Assembly (NCBI RefSeq): GCF_000382705.1
Contig: NZ_ARQE01000002.1
Span: 558,001-622,000 of the forward strand
Length of the DNA: 64,000 bases
Reading direction: 5' to 3'
From: Aureimonas ureilytica DSM 18598 = NBRC 106430
GTDB lineage: Bacteria > Pseudomonadota > Alphaproteobacteria > Rhizobiales > Rhizobiaceae
Position numbers and translations under genes: made by a program. This document shows positions 1 to 8,315 of the stretch, in pieces; position 1 is the first letter of the stretch, and each line of letters starts with the position of its first letter. A model generated the notes under the pieces. That model was not told the DNA's origin. It saw only the letters and a program-made list of their open reading frames with translations, and searched no databases.

Positions 1-534
1 CGCGTGCCCTTCCGGCACGATCACCACGAGACGGCCCTGTGCGAGCGGGCGCGAGACCAGCGCCGGATTGGTGCTGGGCGAACTCATGATGACGAACTCG
101 CCGCGCTCCAGAAGCAGGTAATCCGCCGTTTCCTCGATCTTCAGGACGTTGAGATCGATGCCGAGATGGGGAAAGGACTGGTGCAGCGAGCGGATCACGC
201 GCGCGGCGACGAACTGCGCGATGGAGGGCGCGGAGGCGAAGCTCAGGACCGAACTGTCGCCCCGGCGCAGGAGCGCGACGGCCTCGTTGAGATTGCCGAT
301 CTCGCGATGCACCTGCTCCACCACGGAGAAGATCATGCGCGCCTCGGACGCCGGCAGGAACACCCCGGCCTTGCGTTCGAAGAGACGGATGCCGACCGTG
401 TCCTCGGTGTATTTCAGGAGGCGGCTGACGCCCGGCGCCGACACGCCCATGAGCTTGGCCGCGCCCTGGATAGAGCCCGCGACCATCACCGCGCGGATGA
501 CCTCGATCTGGCGCAGCGTCAAAGCCTTCGACAT
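1..534 (-). CDS. LysR-family transcriptional regulator, C-terminus cut by window edge
   Basis: The reverse strand opens with ATG at 534 and reads 178 codons without a stop to the window edge. The first ~60 residues form a LysR winged helix-turn-helix (SKALTLRQIEVIRAVMVAGS, then a VSRLLKYTE recognition-helix region and LFERK). The rest is the beginning of the effector-binding domain. A GGAGGGAG ribosome site lies directly upstream of the ATG. It is divergent from the ABC transporter and catabolic genes starting at 680, the usual arrangement for a LysR protein controlling its neighbours. The inducer is unknown. Only the N-terminal half or so is present, because of the window edge and not because of a mutation. 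Confidence 0.9.
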   Translation of the reverse strand, partial: MSKALTLRQIEVIRAVMVAGSIQGAAKLMGVSAPGVSRLLKYTEDTVGIRLFERKAGVFLPASEARMIFSVVEQVHREIGNLNEAVALLRRGDSSVLSFASAPSIAQFVAARVIRSLHQSFPHLGIDLNVLKIEETADYLLLERGEFVIMSSPSTNPALVSRPLAQGRLVVIVPEGHA

Positions 535-679
535 CGCTCCCTCCCCGTGTTGGAGGAGAGGATATTAACATCATGTTCCGCAAGTCGTGAAATCGGTATT
601 TGACGTGCGGTTCGCCTCTTGCGATGGCTAAGGGAACGGCCTTCCGGGAGACAGGGGAAGGATCGATGGGAGAACTGGC
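535..679. promoter_or_regulatory. divergent control region between lysR and ABC operon
   Basis: This 145-base gap separates the divergent LysR gene from the permease gene and is more AT-rich around 565-600 than its surroundings. A possible -35 hexamer TTGACG sits at 600-605 facing right, but I see no convincing -10. A LysR operator would be expected here; no single T-N11-A site stands out by eye. Confidence 0.4.
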
Positions 680-1348
680 TTGAACGTCCAATTCGACTTC
701 GGCGCCGTACTGGAGCGCTGGCCGGAGCTTGCCTGGGGTACGCTCGGCACATTGTGGCTCGCGCTCTGCGGCATGATCCTGGCCATGGTGATCGGCGTTG
801 CGGGCGTGGCCGTGCGCCGCTCGAATTCGCGGATCGGCTCGGCGCTGGTGATCGCCTTCGTGGAACTGGTGCGCAACACGCCGTTCCTGGTGCAGATCTT
901 CTTCATCTTCTTCGCCCTGCCTCTGGCCGGCGTGCGCCTCGACCCGACCACGACCGCGATCCTGGCGCTCGGCCTCAACGGCGGCGCCTATGCGATCGAG
1001 ATCATCCGCGGCGGCGTCGAGAGCATCCCCAAGGGGCAGAGCGAGGCGGGATTCGCGCTCGGCCTGTCGCGCGCCGACATCTTCCGCCTCATCATCCTGA
1101 AGCCGGCGCTGCGCGCGATCTTTCCCTCGCTCGCCAGCCAGTTCGTGCTGCTCACGCTGATGACCTCGATCGCGACCTCGATCTCGGCCTTCGAGCTCAC
1201 AAGCGTCGCGCAGCGCATCGACGGCGACACGTTCCGCTCCTTCGAGGTCTATTTCACCATCACGGGCATCTATCTCGCCCTGTCCTGGCTGCTGATGACG
1301 GCGCTCGCCGCCGTCGCGCGCCTGTCCTTCAACTACCCGACGAAGTGA
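680..1348 (+). CDS. amino acid-type ABC transporter permease (HisM-like), first subunit
   Basis: This 222-residue inner-membrane protein has several hydrophobic helices and the EAA cytoplasmic loop (SEAGFALGLSRADIFRLIIL, about residues 118-137) that docks the ATPase. The form is typical of polar amino acid (HAAT family) importers. I take the TTG at 680 as start, with GGGAGA about 7 bases upstream; an ATG at 666 runs into a stop after five codons. The second permease begins 10 bases after its stop, followed by the binding protein and ATPase, giving a complete importer. The substrate is not clear. Linkage to shikimate-type catabolic enzymes suggests a carboxylic or hydroaromatic compound and not necessarily an amino acid. 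Confidence 0.93.
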   Translation: MNVQFDFGAVLERWPELAWGTLGTLWLALCGMILAMVIGVAGVAVRRSNSRIGSALVIAFVELVRNTPFLVQIFFIFFALPLAGVRLDPTTTAILALGLNGGAYAIEIIRGGVESIPKGQSEAGFALGLSRADIFRLIILKPALRAIFPSLASQFVLLTLMTSIATSISAFELTSVAQRIDGDTFRSFEVYFTITGIYLALSWLLMTALAAVARLSFNYPTK

Positions 1349-1358
1349 GGGCCTGCCT

Positions 1359-2015
1359 GTGGGAACGAGCACCGTCGGCTTTCCTGAAATTCTCTTCCTC
1401 CTGCGCGGCCTCGGCTGGACGCTGATCCTGACCGGCTTCGGCTTCGTCGGCGGCATCCTGTTCGGCCTCGTGGTGGCGCTGGCCCGCGTGTCGAAGAACC
1501 GGCTTTTCCGCTGGCCCGCCAAGGCCTGGATCGTGGTGTTCCAGGGAACGCCGCTCCTGATGCAGCTTTTCGTGGTCTTCTTCGGCCTGCCGCTCTTCGG
1601 CCTCAACGTCGATCCGTGGCTGGCGGTCGCCGTCGCCCTCACCGCCCATGCCTCGGCGTTTCTGGGCGAAATCTGGCGCGGTGCGATCGAGGCGGTGCCG
1701 CTCGGCCAGAGCGAGGCGGCCCACGCGCTCGGCCTGAAATATCCGAGCCTGATGCGCGACATCATCATGCCGCAGGCCTTCCGCCTGTCGCTGCCCGCGA
1801 CCATCGGCTTCCTGGTCCAGCTCCTGAAGGGCACCTCGCTCGCCGCCATCGTCGGCTTCATCGAACTGTCCCGCGCCGGGCAGATCGTCTCCAACCAGAC
1901 CTTCCAGCCGCTTCTGGTCTTCGGGATCGTCGGCGTCCTGTATTTCCTGATGTGCTGGCCCCTGTCGCTCTGGGGCAGCCGGATGGAACGCCGCCTCGCG
2001 CAGGCGGTCCGCTGA
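1359..2015 (+). CDS. amino acid-type ABC transporter permease, second subunit
   Basis: This 218-residue membrane protein is paralogous to the upstream permease and carries its own EAA loop (SEAAHALGLKYPSLMRDIIM). Two different permeases pair as a heterodimer in this transporter family. The start is GTG at 1359, 10 bases after the previous stop, so translation is probably coupled. The next gene, for the binding protein, follows after a 49-base gap with its own strong ribosome site. Confidence 0.93.
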   Translation: MGTSTVGFPEILFLLRGLGWTLILTGFGFVGGILFGLVVALARVSKNRLFRWPAKAWIVVFQGTPLLMQLFVVFFGLPLFGLNVDPWLAVAVALTAHASAFLGEIWRGAIEAVPLGQSEAAHALGLKYPSLMRDIIMPQAFRLSLPATIGFLVQLLKGTSLAAIVGFIELSRAGQIVSNQTFQPLLVFGIVGVLYFLMCWPLSLWGSRMERRLAQAVR

Positions 2016-2064
2016 AGGGTCCACCCTTCGCCAGAAGTCGAAGATACCAAAGAGGAGGAATAGA

Positions 2065-2886
2065 ATGACGACGACACTGACCCGCACGCTCGGCCTCGGC
2101 CTTGCCGCCATCGCCCTGGTCGCGGCCGCCCTGCCCGCCGGCGCCATGACGCTGGACGAGGCCAAGGCCGCCGGCAAGGTGCGCATCGGCATTCAGGCGG
2201 ACAACTGCCCCTGGGGCTGCCTCTCGACGACGGGCGAGGCGCAAGGCTTCGACGCCACCGTCGGGCGCGCCTTCGCGAAAAGCCTCGGCCTCGAGGCCGA
2301 ATTCGTGCCGCTCGCCGTCGCCAACCGCATTCCGGCGCTGACCGCCAACCGCGTGGACATGCTGATCGCCTCCGTCGGCATCACGGCCGAGCGCGCCAAG
2401 TCCGTGCAGTTCAGCCATCCTTACGCCGCCAACACGCTCTACGTGACGGCCGCCAAGACGACCGCCCTGCCCGATCTCGCCGCCCTCGCGGGTGTCAGCG
2501 TCGGCGTGCCGCGCTCGGCGCCGATGGACACGATCCTCACCAAGGACGCGCCGAAGGCCGACATCCGCCGCTTCGACGACGACGCCGCCAATATCCAGGC
2601 GCTGCTCTCGGGCCAGGTGCAGGCGCTCGGCTCCAACCAGTTCTACATCCAGCGGCTGGAGAAGGCGTCGCCCGGCACCTACGAGAACAAGTTCCCGATC
2701 GGCCAGCTCTACCAGGGCGTGGCGACGCGGCTCGGCGAGAGCGACTGGAACACGGCGCTCAACGACTTCCTGAAGAGCTATATCGGCACCGAGGGCTACA
2801 AGACCTCCTATGCCGAGTGGCTTCAGGTCCCCACGAGCGACCTGCCGGCCTCGATCGACGGCGTCAGCTTCACCGTCAGCCAGTAA
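2065..2886 (+). CDS. ABC transporter periplasmic substrate-binding protein, family 3
   Basis: This 273-residue protein has a Sec signal peptide (hydrophobic residues about 9-23, likely cleavage after A27). The mature part is an SBP family 3 fold starting with a [15 protein letters not shown] strand and containing the [18 protein letters not shown] segment that normally holds a ligand-contacting Arg. It should deliver the ligand to the two permeases encoded just upstream. AGAGGAGG lies 7-14 bases before the ATG, the strongest ribosome site in the operon, fitting the excess of binding protein over permease normally needed. The ligand cannot be read from the sequence; the neighbouring catabolic genes suggest a small hydroaromatic or dicarboxylic acid. 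Confidence 0.93.
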   Translation: MTTTLTRTLGLGLAAIALVAAALPAGAMTLDEAKAAGKVRIGIQADNCPWGCLSTTGEAQGFDATVGRAFAKSLGLEAEFVPLAVANRIPALTANRVDMLIASVGITAERAKSVQFSHPYAANTLYVTAAKTTALPDLAALAGVSVGVPRSAPMDTILTKDAPKADIRRFDDDAANIQALLSGQVQALGSNQFYIQRLEKASPGTYENKFPIGQLYQGVATRLGESDWNTALNDFLKSYIGTEGYKTSYAEWLQVPTSDLPASIDGVSFTVSQ

Positions 2887-2941
2887 GGAAACCCTCGTGC
2901 GGGCGCCCGGACGGGCGCTCGCGCGGGCACGGGAGGAACCG

Positions 2942-3691
<750 letters not shown>

Positions 3692-3702
3692 GGCGTGCCA
3701 CG

Positions 3703-4536
3703 ATGATCACCGGCCATACGAGACTGATCGCTCATCTCGGCTACCCGACGGCGACCTTCAAGGCGCCGATGATCTACAACCCGTGGTTCGAGGCGCGCGG
3801 CATCGATGCCGTCGTGGTGCCGATGGGGTGCAAGGCGGAGAACTACCCGACCTTCGTCCGCTCGCTCTTCCGGCTCTCGAACATCCACGGCGCGCTCGTC
3901 ACCATGCCGCACAAGATCACGACCCTCGGCATCGCCGACCGCGTGTCCGTAACGGCGCGGATCGCGGGGTCGGCGAACGCCCTGCGCCTCGTGGAGGACG
4001 GTGCCATCGAGGCCGACATGTTCGACGGCGAGGGCTTCGTGCGCGGCGTCCGGGCGAAGGGCGTGGAGCTTGAAGGCCGCTCGGCTCTGGTCGTCGGCTC
4101 GGGCGGTGTCGGCTCGGCGATCGCGGCTTCGCTCGCCAAGAGCGGCGTCGCGCGCCTGAACGTTTACGACGTGAACGAGGCGTCCGCGCGCGCGCTCGGC
4201 CAGCGGCTGCGCGGCGCCTACGAGACGCTCGCCGTCGAGACGGGCGGCAACGATCCCGCCGGCTTCGATCTCGTCGTCAACGCCTCGCCGCTCGGCATGA
4301 AGGACGGCGATCCCTTGCCGATGGACGTTTCGCGGATCGACCCGTCCACCTTCGTCGGCGAAGTGGTGATGAAGGCCGAGATCACGCCGTTCCTCGCCGC
4401 CGTCGCCGAACGGGGCTGCCGCTATCAGATCGGCACGGACATGCTGTTCGAGCAGATCCCGGCCTATCTCGAATTCTTCGGCTTTCCGCGCGCGGAGGTC
4501 GACGAACTGCGGCAGGGCGCGGCGATCCGCTACTGA
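3703..4536 (+). CDS. shikimate dehydrogenase-like oxidoreductase (AroE family, noncanonical)
   Basis: This 277-residue protein has the two-domain AroE fold: an N-terminal substrate domain (1-112) and a Rossmann domain with GSGGVG (132-137). The family catalytic Lys (K71 in VTMPHK) and Asp (D108 in MFDGEGF) are present, as are the Asn in SANAL (N92) and the Gln in DMLFEQ. However, the motif that in E. coli AroE reads HSKSP and holds the shikimate carboxylate reads TFKAP (18-22) here, and the Asn before VT in the PxK loop is Leu (L65). So it belongs to an AroE-like subgroup, not the biosynthetic enzyme. Its position between an importer and a dehydroshikimate dehydratase suggests oxidation of quinate, shikimate or a related compound; this substrate is inferred. 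Confidence 0.85.
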   Translation: MITGHTRLIAHLGYPTATFKAPMIYNPWFEARGIDAVVVPMGCKAENYPTFVRSLFRLSNIHGALVTMPHKITTLGIADRVSVTARIAGSANALRLVEDGAIEADMFDGEGFVRGVRAKGVELEGRSALVVGSGGVGSAIAASLAKSGVARLNVYDVNEASARALGQRLRGAYETLAVETGGNDPAGFDLVVNASPLGMKDGDPLPMDVSRIDPSTFVGEVVMKAEITPFLAAVAERGCRYQIGTDMLFEQIPAYLEFFGFPRAEVDELRQGAAIRY

Positions 4537-4566
4537 CGCGCCCCACTTCCCACGGAGACCTGCGCC

Positions 4567-6459
4567 ATGAAGACCTCGATCGCCACCGTCTCCCTGTCCG
4601 GCGACCTGTCGGAGAAGCTCGCCGCCATCTCGGCCGCGGGCTTCGGCGCCGTGGAGATCTTCGAGAACGATTTCCTCGCCTTCGACCAGGGCCCGCGCGA
4701 CGTCGGGCAGATGGTGCGCGACGCGGGTCTGGAGATCTCGCTCTTCCAGCCCTTCCGCGACTTCGAGGGCCTGCCGGAGCCCCAGCGCGCCCGCGCCTTC
4801 GAGCGGGCGCGGCGCAAGTTCGAGACGATGAATGAGCTCGGCACCGACCTGATTCTGATCTGCTCCAACGTCTCGCCGCTGGCGCAGGGCGGCATCGACC
4901 GGGCGGCGGAGGACTTGGGCGCGCTCGGCGACATCGCCAGGGAGCACGGCGTTCGCGTCGGCTACGAGGCGCTCGCCTGGGGCCGCTTCGTCAACGACCA
5001 CCGCGACGCCTGGGAGATCGTGCGCCGCGCCGATCACGCTCAGGTCGGCCTCATCCTCGACAGCTTCCATTCGCTGTCGCGCGGGATCGATTCCGGTTCG
5101 ATCCGCTCCATCCCGAAGGACAAGATCTTCATCGTCCAGATGGCGGACGCGCCGAAGCTCGACCTCGATCTCCTCTCCTGGAGCCGGCACTACCGCAACA
5201 TGCCGGGCCAGGGCGAACTGCCCGTCGCCGACTTCATGGCCGCCGTGGAGGCCACGGGCTACGACGGCTACTACTCGCTCGAGATCTTCAACGACCAGTT
5301 CCGCGCGGGTTCGGCCCGCCAGACCGCCGTCGATGGCCGCCGCTCGCTGATCTACATGATGGACCGACTGAAGGCGGAAGGGCGCGCGGTCAAGGGCCCG
5401 TCCGAACCGAACCCGCTGCCGCCGCCGGCCAGGACCACCGGCCTGTCCTTCGTGGAATTCGCCACCGACAACGCCTCGGCCGTCGCGCTGTCCGAGCTTC
5501 TCACGGCGATCGGCTTCCGCCGCGCCGGCCGGCATCGGTCCAAGGATGTCGTGCTCTTCGCGCAAGGGGACCTGCGCGTCGTCGTCAACACGGACACGGA
5601 GGGGTTCGCCCATTCCTCCTATATCGTCCACGGCACCAATGTCGCCGCGCTCGGGCTTCGGATGGAGGACGCCGACGCCGCGATGCGCCGAGCCGAAGGG
5701 CTGATCGCGACCGCCTTCCCCCAGCCCGTCGGGCCGGGGGAACTGGAGCTTCCCGCGATCCGCGGCTTGGGTGGAAGCCTTCTGTATTTCGTGCCCGAGG
5801 ACGACGCGCTCGGCCGGCAATGGGAGGTGGACTTCGATCTCGAGCCGGGCTGGAATGCGCATCGGGGCGCAGGGCTGGAGGCGATCGATCACATCGCCCA
5901 GACCGTCCGCTTCGAGGACATCCTGTCCTGGACGCTCTTCTACCGCTCGATCTTCGATTTGAGGCCGCTTCCGGCGGTCGAGGTGCCCGATCCCGGCGGC
6001 CTCGTCCTGAGCCAGGTTCTCGAGAACCCGGACAGCAGCCTTCGCATCGTCCTCAACGGCTCGCAGTCGAACCGCACCCTGTCCTCGCGCTTCGTGTCGG
6101 AGTTCGTCGGGCCGGGCGTCCAGCATATCGCCTTCCGCACCGCCGACCTCTTCGCGACCGTCGCGATGCTGCGCGCGGGCGGCGTCCCGCTCCTGCCGAT
6201 CCCGCAGAACTATTACGACGATCTCGACGCCAAGTTCGACCTCGCGCCGGATGTGCTGGACGCCATGCGCGCGAACGGCATCCTCTACGACCGGGACGAT
6301 GCGGGCGAGTATTTCCAGATCTATCTCGCGGCGCTGGACGGCGGCTTCTTCATCGAGATCGTCGAGCGGCGCGGTTATCGCGGCCTCGGCGCGCCGAACG
6401 CGCCCATCCGCCTCGCCACGCAGGCCCGATTGAAGCCCGCCGGCATGCCGACGCGCTGA
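4567..6459 (+). CDS. 3-dehydroshikimate dehydratase fused to HPPD-like domain (QuiC type)
   Basis: This 630-residue fusion has an N-terminal xylose-isomerase-like TIM barrel (about 1-275) with the metal-ligand set E134, D165, Q191 and E239 expected of 3-dehydroshikimate dehydratases, which convert 3-dehydroshikimate to protocatechuate. A proline-rich linker (about 278-290) leads to a two-module vicinal-oxygen-chelate half resembling 4-hydroxyphenylpyruvate dioxygenase. That half keeps a 2-His-1-Glu iron site (H442 in AIDHIA, H520 in VQHIAF, E597 in FFIEIVE). The architecture is that of the QuiC fusions of quinate-degrading bacteria. It is 30 bases after the AroE-like gene and is the last gene of the operon. 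The role of the C-terminal half is unsettled. Confidence 0.9.
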   Translation: MKTSIATVSLSGDLSEKLAAISAAGFGAVEIFENDFLAFDQGPRDVGQMVRDAGLEISLFQPFRDFEGLPEPQRARAFERARRKFETMNELGTDLILICSNVSPLAQGGIDRAAEDLGALGDIAREHGVRVGYEALAWGRFVNDHRDAWEIVRRADHAQVGLILDSFHSLSRGIDSGSIRSIPKDKIFIVQMADAPKLDLDLLSWSRHYRNMPGQGELPVADFMAAVEATGYDGYYSLEIFNDQFRAGSARQTAVDGRRSLIYMMDRLKAEGRAVKGPSEPNPLPPPARTTGLSFVEFATDNASAVALSELLTAIGFRRAGRHRSKDVVLFAQGDLRVVVNTDTEGFAHSSYIVHGTNVAALGLRMEDADAAMRRAEGLIATAFPQPVGPGELELPAIRGLGGSLLYFVPEDDALGRQWEVDFDLEPGWNAHRGAGLEAIDHIAQTVRFEDILSWTLFYRSIFDLRPLPAVEVPDPGGLVLSQVLENPDSSLRIVLNGSQSNRTLSSRFVSEFVGPGVQHIAFRTADLFATVAMLRAGGVPLLPIPQNYYDDLDAKFDLAPDVLDAMRANGILYDRDDAGEYFQIYLAALDGGFFIEIVERRGYRGLGAPNAPIRLATQARLKPAGMPTR

Positions 6460-7164
6460 CCCTCACGCCGCGTCCAGTAGCGGCGGCGACAGGATTCGGC
6501 GCCGTCGCATGGGCGACATCCATAAGAGCGTCCGGGTCTTTCGAGAACGAAGACGGACACCGAGTTCCGCGCGACTCGACATACGGATCGAGCCTTCCGG
6601 GATTGGTCGCGGCCGGATGGCTTGATCGCCGGAGTGTTCGCAAGCACGCGTCCGAGCGCGACTTCGGCAAAAGGATGTTTACCAGAATGAAGGGCGCGAC
6701 GGACGGGGTCTACACCGCTCGCCGGCCGGACGATCCGGTCGACGACTTCTATGAGGATTCCACCTCCTAGGAGAAGCGGCACCGGTAGGACACGAGCGAG
6801 GTCGACTGCGGCGTGACGATCGTCGCGACCGGGACGCGAAGCGCACACTCGCTCTACGGCTGGGATGCCGGATCAGTGCAGATTTCGAACAGTCACTCGT
6901 GTGCCTGGAATGGATTCGACGTCCCCGCATAATATCGGCGCGAGGGCGGACCTTCAGCAACGAAATCGGTCTCTGCCCCATGCTCGGGCAAACGCCATGC
7001 ATTCAGCGATGGGCTCGGCAGGAAACCTGATCTCGGATTCCGTTCGACCAACTCTTCTCGAAACAGGCAGCCAATGGAGGACAGAAGAGTCGCAAAACGT
7101 GCAAATCTCTGTGCCAATTGTACGCATTGTTTCGTAAGGCGGGCCCGGGAAGCCCTGTATCATA
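6460..7164. other. 705-base stretch without a supportable gene
   Basis: Open frames on both strands here are short, lack convincing ribosome sites and resemble nothing I recognise. The part from about 6860 to 7140 looks less GC-rich than neighbouring genes. It lies between the end of the catabolic operon and tRNA-Pro, so it may be decayed sequence, but no parent gene can be named. Confidence 0.5.
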
Positions 7165-7241
7165 TGGTCGGAGTGGCAGGATTTGAACCTGCGACCCCCT
7201 CGTCCCGAACGAGGTGCGCTACCAGACTGCGCTACACTCCG
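7165..7241 (-). tRNA. tRNA-Pro (anticodon CGG)
   Basis: On the reverse strand the acceptor CGGAGTG (from 7241) pairs with CACTCCG. The anticodon arm is CCTCG-TTCGGGA-CGAGG giving anticodon CGG, and the T arm is GCAGG-TTCAAAT-CCTGC. Discriminator A and an encoded CCA (7165-7167) follow. All four stems pair. It lies head-to-head with tRNA-Gln 175 bases away. Confidence 0.97.
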
Positions 7242-7415
7242 TGACCGAGCGGGGATATAGCCAAAGGCCGCTGAGTCGGCAACACCTTTCGTGGCCCTCC
7301 TCGAAGGAATTTCGCGCAATCGACATTCGCTCGTCGTCTTCCTGTGAAAGCCACCGATCCTGTTGCCAGAGCGCGTCGGCGCGACTATAGAGGTCCGCGA
7401 ACTTGCCGTCGGTCT

Positions 7416-7490
7416 TGGGGCGTAGCCAAGCGGTAAGGCAGCGGTTTTTGGTACCGCCATCCCCTGGTTCGAATCCAGGCGCCCCAGCCA
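7416..7490 (+). tRNA. tRNA-Gln (anticodon TTG)
   Basis: Acceptor TGGGGCG pairs with CGCCCCA. The anticodon arm is GCGGT-TTTTGGT-ACCGC with anticodon TTG, and the T arm is CCTGG-TTCGAAT-CCAGG. Discriminator G and encoded CCA (7488-7490) follow. The region immediately downstream carries an integrase remnant, so its 3' end may have served as an attachment site. Confidence 0.97.
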
Positions 7491-7766
7491 TCCTTCAGTT
7501 GTCGCGAAAAACCGGTTCGAAACATACCCTTCACGGCATGGGATTTCGCTCGGGTAAGTCCGCGGTAGACCATTTCGGTAGCTCAGCTTCTTCGACCAAG
7601 CCGAAGCGGAAGCCGCCTATTTCGAAGCCGCGCGGCTGTGGCAAGCCACGAGGCGTATCGGCGGTACATACCGAAACGAGACCCGAGCGTGGGCTATCGT
7701 TCGTCCAGCTTTCGCCCTATGCGGGAACCCGAGGGGCAAGTTGTTGTGCCCTATGGAGGATGACGG

Positions 7767-7994
7767 ATGCTGTTCACGAAGGCCGGACGGGTGTTGGCGT
7801 GGCTCCTATTCATCAGCGGTGCCTACCGTTTCGGGATGGGCCTCTACGCCGCCATCACCGACAACCAAGCCTTCGTCGCCCGCTACATCGGGTCCCGCAC
7901 GTCGGGCGAAGCCATCGACCGGGGAGGAATGCTGTTGGCTGCTGCCATCACTCTGGGCATCCTAACGGACATCAGTCGCTCGCTCCAGCGGTAG
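7767..7994 (+). CDS. small membrane protein of unknown function
   Basis: This 75-residue protein has a hydrophobic helix near the N-terminus (about 8-30) and a second around 52-68 (GGMLLAAAITLGILTDI). A GGAGGATGACGG ribosome site sits just ahead of the ATG, better than expected for a chance frame. It lies between tRNA-Gln and an integrase fragment and overlaps the tail of that fragment's frame on the other strand. I do not recognise the family. It could be a cargo gene left from a decayed integrated element. Confidence 0.55.
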   Translation: MLFTKAGRVLAWLLFISGAYRFGMGLYAAITDNQAFVARYIGSRTSGEAIDRGGMLLAAAITLGILTDISRSLQR

Positions 7995-8117
7995 CGAGCA
8001 GCCGTCGCCCCTAGCGGAGTAGCGTTCTTCCGCTGGGGGCTGCAGACGGTGGGGGACCTTCAGAACAACCCTCCACTGGTTGCCATGCTTCTTTAGGTAT
8101 CGTTTGTCTGCCGCCAT
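7962..8117 (-). pseudogene. tyrosine integrase, truncated N-terminal fragment
   Basis: Reading left from ATG 8117, the first ~26 residues (MAADKRYLKKHGNQWRVVLK then VPHRLQ) match the start typical of phage or island integrases of the tyrosine recombinase family, where an SAM-like arm-binding domain begins. After about residue 26 the resemblance stops and the frame closes at 7962 after 51 codons. A real integrase has 350-450 residues with a catalytic R-H-R-Y set, none of which is present. It points back toward tRNA-Gln, as an island integrase at a tRNA 3' end commonly does. This is a remnant and cannot be active. Confidence 0.6.
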
Positions 8118-8315
8118 GGGATGCCCGAATGGAAGGAGTCCGGAGCCCAGCGACAGCCCAGTCCGGTAGCCCAAATCAAGACCCGAAGACCCTGCAATCC
8201 ATTCGCTTCAGGGCGTTGCGAGACCATTGCATCATTGTCTACGCGCCCCAGCCATTCCCCCCTTCCCTGCCCGATCCTTATCGAGACCGGCTCCGGCCAA
8301 GATCGACCCGCGCCT

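Noticed and set aside
5820-6770. 316-codon frame overlapping the QuiC-type gene and running into the intergenic stretch
   Set aside because: Most of it is an alternative frame of the fusion gene; the tail past 6460 has no recognisable family or ribosome site.
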